Positions 35,801 to 42,133 of a DNA stretch of 64,000 bases are shown one piece after another. Both the position numbers and the translations under genes were made by a program. Source of the stretch: Hymenobacter sp. YC55 (GTDB taxonomy: Bacteria > Bacteroidota > Bacteroidia > Cytophagales > Hymenobacteraceae); contig NZ_JARNTX010000001.1 of the NCBI RefSeq assembly GCF_029433095.1, forward strand, positions 1,116,001-1,180,000, given 5' to 3'. The first letter of the stretch is position 1; each line of letters opens with the position of its first letter. The notes beneath the pieces were generated by a model, which had not been told where the DNA came from, made no database searches, and was given only the letters and a program-made list of their open reading frames with translations.

Positions 35801-37328
35801 CACTCACTTCGGCACTGAAGCCAGTCTCCTGCAGCACGGAAGCGTAGGCCAGCACGTCTTTGAGCCCCAACCTGGCGTTAGCGGCCGTGGCACCTACGCG
35901 CAGCGCTACGTCGGAAAGGAACGGTGCGGTCGCGGCCCCTTCGGCACCAAGCTGGTTGATAGCCGAGCCGATGTTGATCAGGTTCTGGTTCTGGTCCGGA
36001 CCTAGTGTTTTGCGAAACACCACTTCGATCTTGCCGAGCTCGGTAGCTATCTGCTCGGCACCACCCGAAAAGTCATCCCCTAGGGCCTGTACAGCTACAT
36101 CAATCGACTTGGTGAAATCCTCGATCTCGTCCTTGGTCTTGCCGAGCTGACCACCCACTTTGGCAATATCAAGCTGCCCCGCGAGCGTGGTACGGGTATC
36201 GACTTTCTTCAGCGCATCGGCTAAGTCTTCGAATTCTTCGGCACTCTGGCCTGTAGCTTTGCGCACGTCGGCCGCCTGATCCGAGTACTGCACGTTCTTT
36301 TCGAACAACTGCTGAATCCCGTTGGCCAGGCCCTGAATGCCGTAAAAGGCACCAGCAAACGACTGGGCCAAGCCACCCGCCGACTTCTGCAAACCGGTTG
36401 TGAAGCCACTGGCCTGCGAGGATTGCACCCCGTAGGTTTTGAGCTGGTTGTTGACCTTGCCCAGTTCGGTTTCGGTCTCGCGAATCTCTTTCTGGAGCCG
36501 GTCCTGCTGCTCGGACGTGAGGCCCGTCGCCCGTTGCTGCTGCTGCAACGCACCGATGTTGGCCTGCAAACTACCACGCTGCTTTTCGAGCGCGGCTACG
36601 GCTTCGAGAATGCCCTTGGCGTAGGCGCCGACCTCGCGGAAGTTCTGGTTGAGCTCGCGATCGAAATCCTTTAGCTTCTGGGTGTTGTCGCTGAACTGCT
36701 TTTTGAGTTCGTTGGCTTCTTTGCTGGTAGCCTCAAAGCCACCTGGCAGGGCGCGAATGCGGTCGCCTAACTTTTGAGTATCCAGGCTCAGCCGATTGTA
36801 GGAGCCCGATACCGCGGTGAAGTCGGAGTTGACACCCCGCATGGCCTTGCTGAGCTGATCGGTCTGCCGCTTCAACTCCATCACCCGGATGGCCGCTGTC
36901 TTGGCACCCTCTACATTGCCTTCGGCGTACGCTTTTTTCAGCGCATCCTGCTGCTCCCGCAGGCTCTTGGTGAGCTCGTCGGTGGCCGCTTTGGTGGTGC
37001 GGCGAATCGTGTTCTGACCTTCCAGTGCCCGCTTGTAGCTGTCCTGCTCTTTGGCGAGGCGAGCCACTTCGGCCGCCAAGGCACTGATGCCGGAGCGCTG
37101 CTGCTCGTTGCCTACGTTGGCCCCCGCGAGCTGCGCTTTGACGCCAGCGACGGCAGCCTGAATGGAGGAGAGGCCCCCGTTGATGCGCTCGGCATCCTTG
37201 TCCAGGTTCTTGGCAAACGCGCGGTAGTTTCGGTTCAGCCCCTGAATGGAGGTCGTGAATTCCTGTAACTCCTTGGCACCGGGCCCGAGAGAACTGAATA
37301 AATCTTCGAAACTGATAGGTCCTGCCAT
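32844..37328 (-). CDS. Phage tail tape measure protein
   Basis: 1494 residues from the ATG at 37326-37328 (MAGPISFEDLFSSLGPGAKE), three bases beyond palindrome D. The first about 350 residues are coiled coil; a hydrophobic stretch follows (GLAQSFAGAFYGIQGLANGIQ), then a phage minor-tail-type region with FSAEVSGTALNRLFNTL and long charged helices from about 950 to 1300. The late FNVALNTAMAVTSVLSTGG segment and the basic end are usual for tape measures. Its length sets tail length: about 1500 residues would give a tail near 220 nm by the known proportion of roughly 0.15 nm per residue. Confidence 0.93.
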   Translation of the reverse strand: MAGPISFEDLFSSLGPGAKELQEFTTSIQGLNRNYRAFAKNLDKDAERINGGLSSIQAAVAGVKAQLAGANVGNEQQRSGISALAAEVARLAKEQDSYKRALEGQNTIRRTTKAATDELTKSLREQQDALKKAYAEGNVEGAKTAAIRVMELKRQTDQLSKAMRGVNSDFTAVSGSYNRLSLDTQKLGDRIRALPGGFEATSKEANELKKQFSDNTQKLKDFDRELNQNFREVGAYAKGILEAVAALEKQRGSLQANIGALQQQQRATGLTSEQQDRLQKEIRETETELGKVNNQLKTYGVQSSQASGFTTGLQKSAGGLAQSFAGAFYGIQGLANGIQQLFEKNVQYSDQAADVRKATGQSAEEFEDLADALKKVDTRTTLAGQLDIAKVGGQLGKTKDEIEDFTKSIDVAVQALGDDFSGGAEQIATELGKIEVVFRKTLGPDQNQNLINIGSAINQLGAEGAATAPFLSDVALRVGATAANARLGLKDVLAYASVLQETGFSAEVSGTALNRLFNTLSVRTQESFAIAKLADSNLTLKDFKNLINNDFQGAINIFLKGLNTGGKTTTEFNKLLATLKLQSGEAKSAITTLAKNTDLFAERQKSANSQLELGTSLAEEAAIKNDNLAGSVEKTKNAFINFVTNGTVANGLKILLDGTRERVTLLTDGLAKLGEGVEFIGRKIGAVKPPPPNQFGDLGNSTKSLLEQSKAADKLLASYQKLSSTQIRSAAQEQQLADIALKLQKNLGVSVVSLDKETGKYKLNTGAVEDAIFARRALAVQNEKDLTRYVRNAENAVASTQKLQAILTSSIGDAQAKLDLSGLSAARRKELEQAVRDRAALREEFGAGATETQATQTFSQKELNAAQALIDAEDRLKANGELLKRQQKDLANAQNALNGVRKAGVEVIKDETVNVDNSVDKDKKKKDSIADIAKAEYELQKQRLEAKRDDFVRQSENPANTEEIRLRATQKAAQTRRELAKLERDELIREAAQTYKGQIGGQIAYEKTRIRLQEAFKDQLLAINRDLSKEEKAIRDALLDQLGEVDKLQLEQEIATLERISADENKSYQERQDAAFAAAARRIEIIEIEGQAKVRAAKGNAEELAKIEAELEQKRNEALAKPQSFNSDFANTDALKGYEQQQLALERNRADGLVTERAYQKELRKLEDDYLALKLSNLEKDSSKQREAAQLELEIARRKNQQLLDEERRMQELRGELIIEGLQNVQQLSDSFFQIGANRREQELSDLTQKKDAELQIAGENEELKAQIEETYRKRELAIRQRQAKADKAAALFNVALNTAMAVTSVLSTGGGTRYADFGISAGILSALVIAQGIAQAVAIASKPIPQYFKGREGGPAEWAMVGDRGAELVSTTSGKAQLFSQPTITYLPQGATVHTATQTNEILRENRFVENRLLTRSYQNDLHQRTVAIEKPTRPVVDPVARIAEAARRDTDRLITALYEKPEQRLTENGLRTYTRRGNHTTEHINRKYKRNG

Positions 37329-37331
37329 ATA

Positions 37332-37368
37332 GTATGTAAAATACATACATTATCAGGCAATAAGCAAA
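37332..37368 (-). promoter_or_regulatory. Palindromic late-promoter element, copy D
   Basis: Core GTATGTAAAATACATAC at 37332-37348. TTTG on the minus strand (37365-37368) is exactly 21 bases upstream of TATTTTAC. The tape measure ATG follows after three bases, leaving no room for a leader if this is the promoter. Confidence 0.7.
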
Positions 37369-37393
37369 GTCCCTCCCCAGATGAGGAGGGACT
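37368..37393 (-). terminator. Terminator before palindrome D
   Basis: 9-base-pair stem AGTCCCTCC (37368-37376) with GGAGGGACT (37385-37393), followed by TTTGCTTATT on the minus strand. It separates the 118-residue gene from the tape measure unit. Confidence 0.65.
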
Positions 37394-37399
37394 CTAAGT

Positions 37400-37756
37400 C
37401 TAGCGCTTGGCTGGATCTTCGATAATGGCGAGCACGCGAAACAGGCGATACTGCTCGGGGTCCCAACTCAGCAGCACATCGCAGGTCTCGTCGGAGTTGT
37501 CGAAATAAAGCGTGATGCGGTTGGCGCGCACCCCTTCTTCCCGCAAGCGGCCGATAATTTCCACGGGGCCCAGGGTCACCACGTACATGCCCTCTTGCAC
37601 AACAGAGTAGCATTCGGGATGCACCCGTTCAGCGGCAACAGTCGTACCTGCAGGTAGGGCAGGACCCATCAGGTCCGTCGTGGCGGTAAAATAATGTGCG
37701 TCTCGCTGCAACAAACGTAGTTTTTTGGCGGTCCCGACTAAGCTTTCTACACGCAT
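37400..37756 (-). CDS. Hypothetical protein resembling an S24/LexA C-terminal domain without catalytic residues
   Basis: 118 residues. The order of elements (MGPALPAGTTVAAERV, EGMYVVTLGPVEIIGRLREEGVRANRITLYFDN, YRLFRVLAIIEDP) follows the C-terminal dimerisation domain of S24 repressors. The Ser is missing and the Lys position is Arg. It is divergent from a repressor-like gene that has the DNA-binding half but no S24 half. A split or partner function is therefore possible. The fold call is by eye. Confidence 0.5.
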   Translation of the reverse strand: MRVESLVGTAKKLRLLQRDAHYFTATTDLMGPALPAGTTVAAERVHPECYSVVQEGMYVVTLGPVEIIGRLREEGVRANRITLYFDNSDETCDVLLSWDPEQYRLFRVLAIIEDPAKR

Positions 37757-37766
37757 GTATTAATGT

Positions 37767-37807
37767 TTTGCTATTTCAATACTGTTAGTACATTTGCAAT
37801 ACTGTTA
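37767..37807 (+). promoter_or_regulatory. Promoter and operator of the central repressor gene
   Basis: TTTG at 37767-37770, 18 bases, then TACATTTG at 37789-37796, a perfect TAnnTTTG. Two copies of CAATACTGTTA (37777-37787 and 37797-37807), exactly 20 bases apart, flank the -7 element on the same helix face. Binding there would cover the promoter, so autoregulation by the adjacent HTH protein is likely. Confidence 0.7.
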
Positions 37808-37845
37808 CAAACATAATCCAAATTGACCAATAAACCCTGGATAGA

Positions 37846-38208
37846 ATGGAGACTGTGAATATGCGAATTGCTACGCTTATTGAAAGTGAAAAGTTAAATA
37901 AGAACACATTTGCACAAAAAATAGGAGTTACGGCGAATACAATTGGCTATATCGTAGGCGAACGGCAGAGCAAGCCCGGCTTTGAAGTGATCGAGAAAAT
38001 AGCAGTGGCGTACCCGGATGTGAACATGGACTGGCTCATTCGCGGCACGGGTCCGATAAGAAAGTCCTTACTTGGTCCACCGAACGTGATATGGACGCTA
38101 CTAGGAAACGAACGGGTGCGCTACGGTGAACTACTCAAGCTGCACGGTAGCCTCAATGGCGACTATGACCTATCACTAAGCGCTTTGCAGACTGCAACTC
38201 AATCATAG
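37846..38208 (+). CDS. Second (central) phage repressor-like HTH protein
   Basis: 120 residues. An N-terminal XRE-type helix-turn-helix (LNKNTFAQKIGVTANTIGYIVGERQSKPGFEVIEKIAVAYPDVNMDWLI) is followed by about 50 residues without the S24 peptidase domain. The first 70 residues align in pattern with the main repressor at 62094. It is on the plus strand inside the late region, with its own promoter and terminator, so it is probably expressed in the lysogen. It may control the late palindromic promoters or the neighbouring genes. Confidence 0.8.
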   Translation: METVNMRIATLIESEKLNKNTFAQKIGVTANTIGYIVGERQSKPGFEVIEKIAVAYPDVNMDWLIRGTGPIRKSLLGPPNVIWTLLGNERVRYGELLKLHGSLNGDYDLSLSALQTATQS

Positions 38209-38218
38209 CATTATACAA

Positions 38219-38250
38219 AAAGCCCTGACTGGGGAGGCAGTCAGGGCTTT
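38219..38250 (+). terminator. Terminator of the central repressor gene
   Basis: Perfect 12-base-pair stem AAAGCCCTGACT (38219-38230) with 38239-38250, 8-base loop, T-rich end. Confidence 0.8.
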
Positions 38251-38490
38251 GTCCGTTTACCGGCCGGGCGCCATCCAGCTGAAGAAAGGAACACATAGGT
38301 GGCAATCAAATGCTTTCCACCGGTACTTCCCCTCTTAGTCGAGGATATGTGTGCCAACTGGCGCTGGCAATGTCTGCGGGGGCTTCCTGCTGATCAGGCA
38401 AGTGCTCAGGTTTCAACGCTAACATCCGCTTGTCATACAACGACAGCGGCAAGGCCGAGCCTGCTTTCGCCCCCTATCGGGGTTGGAGTG
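38251..38490 (-). other. Gene-poor region between repressor terminator and tRNA, one short possible frame
   Basis: About 240 bases. On the minus strand one frame is open from about 38475 to a TGA at 38306-38308; an ATG at 38423-38425 would give 39 residues (MLALKPEHLPDQQEAPADIA and onward to RGEVPVESI). Codon use looks natural, but there is no recognised domain. Short hairpins occur (CCCC-GATA-GGGG next to the tRNA end; GGTGG/CCACC near 38300-38325). It could be a short gene, a remnant or a structured RNA. Confidence 0.3.
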
Positions 38491-38565
38491 AACGAAGTAG
38501 ACGACTCGAACGTCCGACCTCCTGGTTTAACCGACCAGGCGCTCTACCAACTGAGCTACCCTCGT
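38491..38565 (-). tRNA. Phage tRNA-like gene with expanded anticodon arm (Asn GTT most likely)
   Basis: 75 bases with D-arm GCTC/GAGC, variable AGGTC, T-arm GGACG-TTCGAGT-CGTCT, and acceptor ACGAGGG with ACTTCGT (one G:T, one G:A mismatch). The anticodon arm CCTGG-TCGGTTAAA-CCAGG is two bases longer than normal. Pairing the extra T and A gives a 6-base-pair stem and the loop CGGTTAA, with anticodon GTT but G instead of the invariant T33. Reading a 9-base loop instead would present GGT or the quadruplet GGTT. No CCA is encoded. It may be degenerate. Confidence 0.6.
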
Positions 38566-38690
38566 ATGTGCATGCCCAGTCAGATTACATTCTGCGAAGT
38601 ACTCGACTTCATGAATTAAGCCTGCTGGACTTAAGGACTGCATTGCCCTAAAGGTTTCTTTAGCCCACCTACAAACACATTTTGTGATAG

Positions 38691-38723
38691 CAAATATAAG
38701 AATGTATTTAAATTACATACATT
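38691..38723 (-). promoter_or_regulatory. Degenerate palindrome copy G with -7 element, before the phage tRNA
   Basis: AATGTATTTA-AAT-TACATACATT (38701-38723) differs from the palindrome family at one arm position and the centre, and lacks TTG at the 21-base spacing. However, TATATTTG (38698 to 38691 on the minus strand) is a perfect TAnnTTTG, so this copy lies in the -15 to -40 zone of a likely promoter for the tRNA. Confidence 0.5.
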
Positions 38724-38982
38724 ATTCCGAGGAAAAATTTACCACGGCTCGGCATAACGCCGCTGCTGGCAACGCGCCCAGCACCCACCACCACGGCAGG
38801 GCCAGCCACGCCACGGCGTTGACTGTCAGCACTACGCCGATCCAAAAGCCCAGGCAGAAATCACACCGACCGGGCCCGTGCACTTCCATGGCCCGTAGCC
38901 AGCCCCACTTTTCAAAGCAAATAATGAAGGTGGCTGCGGTGAGTGCTACCAAAACAACCAAGGCAAGCAGTTGAACCAGCAT
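38722..38982 (-). CDS. Small membrane protein with CDFCLGFW motif
   Basis: 86 residues with hydrophobic helices at about 3-24 (VQLLALVVLVALTAATFIICF) and 46-78 (FWIGVVLTVNAVAWLALPWWWVLGALPAAALC). Between them lies GRCDFCLGFWIG, a CxxC motif seen in small DUF1360-like membrane proteins. Its function in phages is unknown. It starts two bases before the end of the 213-residue gene and is the last gene of the head-to-tail unit. Confidence 0.65.
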   Translation of the reverse strand: MLVQLLALVVLVALTAATFIICFEKWGWLRAMEVHGPGRCDFCLGFWIGVVLTVNAVAWLALPWWWVLGALPAAALCRAVVNFSSE

Positions 38983-38983
38983 A

Positions 38984-39625
38984 TTAGGAGCGTAAGCGTA
39001 AGAAGCCGCCCCGACGTAGGGCTAATAGATTTTCCTTGTCCGATGGTGGTGGCACCGTGCACAGGGCATTGCTGATGTTGACGTCGATCTGTATCCGGAA
39101 GCCGACGTACGGATGCTGCAGGACCTTGTCCTTAATCATTTCCACGGTAAAGCCCCGAAAGACCTCCTCAGGCGTGGTGTAGATGCGCTGCACCAACACA
39201 CCCTGCGAGTTGAATACCTCTAATACTTCGCGCAGCAACTCGGCTTCGAAGCGATAAGGCTTACTCTCATCAATGAGAGTGAGATTACCCCAGAAGATAT
39301 AATCCAGGCTCTGGGTGAGCGGCACCGAGCCGATGGCTGGCTCACTACCCGGCACGCTGATCGGGTCTTTCGACAGGAAAAAGGACTGGGAGACAACGTT
39401 GTCGTTGGGCAGCACGTCGCGGTACTCCCCACCACCATCGTACACCTTGGGCAGGTACACTTTCTTGCTGTCGCGCACCTCGCTGTGGCGGTACGCCTTG
39501 CCGTAGCTGACTTGCAGCCAGTTCAGGCGCTCGATGAGCTTTAGCTGCAGCTTCTGGATTTCAGCATCCAAGCCAATGGCGTAGGGCAGAATGGGGGCAT
39601 CAGGCGTGAGGTAGGATACGGCCAT
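38984..39625 (-). CDS. Hypothetical virion protein (connector/tail region)
   Basis: 213 residues. It starts helical (LDAEIQKLQLKLIERLNWLQVSYGKAYRHSE) and continues beta-rich, ending in ENLLALRRGGFLRLRS. The end matches the last residues of the 767-residue tail protein, so both may share a binding partner. It lies between connector-like genes and the tape measure, where tail terminator or tube proteins are usual. Confidence 0.6.
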   Translation of the reverse strand: MAVSYLTPDAPILPYAIGLDAEIQKLQLKLIERLNWLQVSYGKAYRHSEVRDSKKVYLPKVYDGGGEYRDVLPNDNVVSQSFFLSKDPISVPGSEPAIGSVPLTQSLDYIFWGNLTLIDESKPYRFEAELLREVLEVFNSQGVLVQRIYTTPEEVFRGFTVEMIKDKVLQHPYVGFRIQIDVNISNALCTVPPPSDKENLLALRRGGFLRLRS

Positions 39626-39626
39626 A

Positions 39627-39941
39627 TTAATTGGCTAGAAGACGAATGTATTGCCCACCATAACGCTTTTTGTAGCGCAGATAAGCTTCTAGTACTTGTC
39701 GGAATTCAGCCCGAATATGTAAGTGATTGCCAGCCCATAGGATTGAGCAGGTTGGGCCTTCAACCATAGGAAATTGAGTGGGCTCAACAGCCGTTAGCAC
39801 CGCTGCTGCTTGCTCCCATTCCCAGGCACCAGAGGCGGATTCGAGTAGCCCAGTATCCTCATTTAGCCAGATTTGCTGGGCCATGAAGATGGTGCCATCA
39901 TTGAGTTCCTTGAATAGCGGCTCTTCTTTGGAATGGGTCAT
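39627..39941 (-). CDS. Hypothetical protein of the head-tail region
   Basis: 104 residues (MTHSKEEPLFKELNDGTIFM..., ending in KKRYGGQYIRLLAN). Compact mixed alpha/beta composition, no membrane segment. Its start overlaps the upstream stop by four bases and it ends one base before the next gene, so it is firmly inside the operon. Not recognised. Confidence 0.65.
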   Translation of the reverse strand: MTHSKEEPLFKELNDGTIFMAQQIWLNEDTGLLESASGAWEWEQAAAVLTAVEPTQFPMVEGPTCSILWAGNHLHIRAEFRQVLEAYLRYKKRYGGQYIRLLAN

Positions 39942-40381
39942 AGTCCTAGCGTGGTGCGGGTGGCTTGCTGTAAATCGGGCTTGATATAGTCCTGACGAAA
40001 CTCGTCCAGGGAGAGGTCGGAGAGGCCCAGAATGTCAGGGCCGTACTTTTCTACTAATTCATCAGTCTTGGGGTCGGTGCCGACTAGCTCGACGCTCTTG
40101 CCACTCAATTTAGCAATAATTGAGGTATAGAAATTTCCGGAATCCCGCAGCGTGACCTTATCAGCGGGCTGGCCTTTGATCTCCTTCAACGCCCTAGTGA
40201 AGTCGGTATACTCTGGCGTGATATCGGCACCGGTGCTGTCCTTGCCGCGCTCCAGCTGGGCCGTGTTGGCATCTTCGAGAAACGGCGCATTGTCGCGTAC
40301 CGTCGCTTCGATCTGCCCATCAATAGCCTGCGGCAGCCGGCTGAACGCTTTAGCGAGGAAGTCGAGCCGTTCCAAACCCAT
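39938..40381 (-). CDS. Putative head-tail connector or tail completion protein
   Basis: 147 residues. LPQAIDGQIEATVRDNAPFLEDANTAQLERGKDSTGADITPEYT and VTLRDSGNFYTSI are patterns I associate with phage proteins of the HK97 gp10/neck type. The gene is coupled to its neighbours by ATGA overlaps on both sides. The role is inferred from place and composition. Confidence 0.6.
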   Translation of the reverse strand: MGLERLDFLAKAFSRLPQAIDGQIEATVRDNAPFLEDANTAQLERGKDSTGADITPEYTDFTRALKEIKGQPADKVTLRDSGNFYTSIIAKLSGKSVELVGTDPKTDELVEKYGPDILGLSDLSLDEFRQDYIKPDLQQATRTTLGL

Positions 40382-41499
40382 CAGAGTGCACTAAATTTAA
40401 TAGCTGCTGGCTTGGGAGCGCAGGGCATGCAGATGGAAGTAATGCCTGATAAATCCGCATCTACGGCCTTCAATGCGGTTTCGAGCCGCGTGAGCATGCC
40501 TTCCTGACTATTGGTGCGGTTATTTAGCTCCAGCAGGGCCAATGCTTTGGTTTCGTCTGCCAGACCGTTGTCGCGCGTGTTGTGCGCCATCATCTTGAGC
40601 AGGTTCACCCCAAGCTGTAGCTGAAATGCCGAAGCAAATGCAGGCAACTGCCCGCTCAGGTACGTGGTCAGGTCACAGCTCGCTTCCAGCCGCAGGTTCA
40701 AGCCCCAGTTGGTGTCGGACTGGTACGCCACCTCGGCGGTGGGCGTGGCCTGCGAAAATGGCAGCACCTGCACGTAGGGCGACCACTTATCGTACTGCAC
40801 GTACGCGTTGCCGCAGCACTGGCCAGGCCGTAGCTGCAGGTTCTGATCGAGCCGGATGGCTTGGGCGCTCATCTTGTCCTCGTAGTAGCCGATGTACCAC
40901 GTACCGCCTTTCTTGGTACTCAAATCAATCACCTCTTCCAGCTGGGTCCACTCGAAATACACCCGGTCCAGTCGGGGTAGCTTCACCTCCTTGACGGGCG
41001 TGGTCATATCTGAGCTATGGAACACTGACAGCGTGAAATCTGGCACTCGTTCAGTGAACTGGGTACCCACGGCCGTGATGCGAATCGCGATGTCACGGTG
41101 GCCGGCCTTGGGCCGCAACGCGAGCCCCACAAACCGACCCTGGCGAATGATCTTGTTGCGATACTGCCCACTAGCTTCCGTCAGCGGCAAGTCCTGCAGC
41201 AAGCGCTTGCCCGTGCCTGTAAGCTGCCGTTTTTCCTGGAAGGCTTGCAGCACCTGCAGAGCCGCGGTTTTGCGCTGCTGGTCCAGGTACTTCACAAAGC
41301 CCAGTTCAGTCATCTGCGGAGCCGCCTGCCGGATGTTGCGCAGGGTAAGCAGCGGATGGATTTCCTGCACGGCGAGGCTGTCGTCAGCGGCCTTTAAAGT
41401 CGCAGGTAATTCGACCGGCTCATCTGGGCTGCCCGCGTAGGAGGAACGGTAGCCGATGGTTGCCGCGAGCAGAGCGGCTAGTTTGATGCTGTTGAACAT
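40381..41499 (-). CDS. Putative virion protein of the connector region
   Basis: 372 residues. The start MFNSIKLAALLAATIGYRSSYAG looks like a weak signal peptide but may be a hydrophobic N-terminal helix. The middle is beta-rich with a CC pair (RPGQCCGNAYVQYDKW), which fits a jelly-roll-like domain (FTLSVFHSSDMTTPVKEVKLP). The end is helical with SICMPCAPK. It lies in the head-to-tail gene run; the exact role is unknown. Confidence 0.6.
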   Translation of the reverse strand: MFNSIKLAALLAATIGYRSSYAGSPDEPVELPATLKAADDSLAVQEIHPLLTLRNIRQAAPQMTELGFVKYLDQQRKTAALQVLQAFQEKRQLTGTGKRLLQDLPLTEASGQYRNKIIRQGRFVGLALRPKAGHRDIAIRITAVGTQFTERVPDFTLSVFHSSDMTTPVKEVKLPRLDRVYFEWTQLEEVIDLSTKKGGTWYIGYYEDKMSAQAIRLDQNLQLRPGQCCGNAYVQYDKWSPYVQVLPFSQATPTAEVAYQSDTNWGLNLRLEASCDLTTYLSGQLPAFASAFQLQLGVNLLKMMAHNTRDNGLADETKALALLELNNRTNSQEGMLTRLETALKAVDADLSGITSICMPCAPKPAAIKFSAL

Positions 41500-41508
41500 G
41501 GCAAGTTT

Positions 41509-42060
41509 CTAGGCTACCAGCTTGTCGTAGCAAGCTTTTATGACTTGGGCATCCCAAAGCGCGTTGTGCTTGGGCATCTGCGTGAGCGCTTCACCTAGAC
41601 CGAATTTTTCACGGTTGATATCCGGATCGACGCCTTTGAGTTGGAACAGGGTGCAGATATCCATCGGGATGTAGTGCACGTTGCTAGGCAACTGCGGATA
41701 CCCTTGTGAATAATCTGCCAAGAGCGTGTTGAACAGTACCCAGTCGAAAGCAAGGCAGTCAGACCACATCTGGACATTGCCGTTCAAGGCCAGCCATTCT
41801 GTTAGCTTTTGCTTGACAAAACCTGAATCACCCTTCACCCGCATGCTCATCCTGTGCGTCGTATCGAAGCTGTTGTTTGCCCCGTGCAGCACTAAATGGC
41901 TTAACACATTCTCTCTGAGCCAATCATTCACCTGGCTTTGATCGAAGTCAGTCAGTTCAGCATAGAAGGAATCGCCATGATCATTTACCATACCGATGGA
42001 AATGAGCGTGGTGGCTTGATGCAGGCCTGTAAATTCAGTGTCGAAGAATATTCTGTTCAT
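41509..42060 (-). CDS. DEDDh-type 3'-5' exonuclease
   Basis: 183 residues. FFDTEFTGL (Asp7, Glu9), a middle Asp in MWSDCLAFDWVLF (Asp101 or 106) and KHNALWDA (His165, Asp170) are the four acidic residues and His of the DEDDh RNase T/exoribonuclease fold; the pattern is close to the Rv2179c-like 3'-5' exoribonuclease family. Such enzymes trim 3' ends of RNA or DNA with two metal ions. It is unusual that it lies between the capsid gene and connector genes. A terminator separates it from the capsid gene. Confidence 0.85.
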   Translation of the reverse strand: MNRIFFDTEFTGLHQATTLISIGMVNDHGDSFYAELTDFDQSQVNDWLRENVLSHLVLHGANNSFDTTHRMSMRVKGDSGFVKQKLTEWLALNGNVQMWSDCLAFDWVLFNTLLADYSQGYPQLPSNVHYIPMDICTLFQLKGVDPDINREKFGLGEALTQMPKHNALWDAQVIKACYDKLVA

Positions 42061-42082
42061 GTCGGGTGGGTTTATAAAAATA

Positions 42083-42114
42083 AAAGGCCCGTCCCGACAC
42101 CGGGACGGGCCTTT
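42083..42114 (-). terminator. Terminator after the major capsid gene
   Basis: Perfect 14-base-pair stem AAAGGCCCGTCCCG (42083-42096) with 42101-42114, ACAC loop, followed by TATTTTTAT on the minus strand. Confidence 0.85.
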
Positions 42115-42133
42115 ACTCTTTTACTGGCTATGC

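Noticed and set aside
38299..38619. 106-codon plus-strand frame across the phage tRNA
   Set aside because: It runs antisense through the tRNA-like gene and has no domain or start context.
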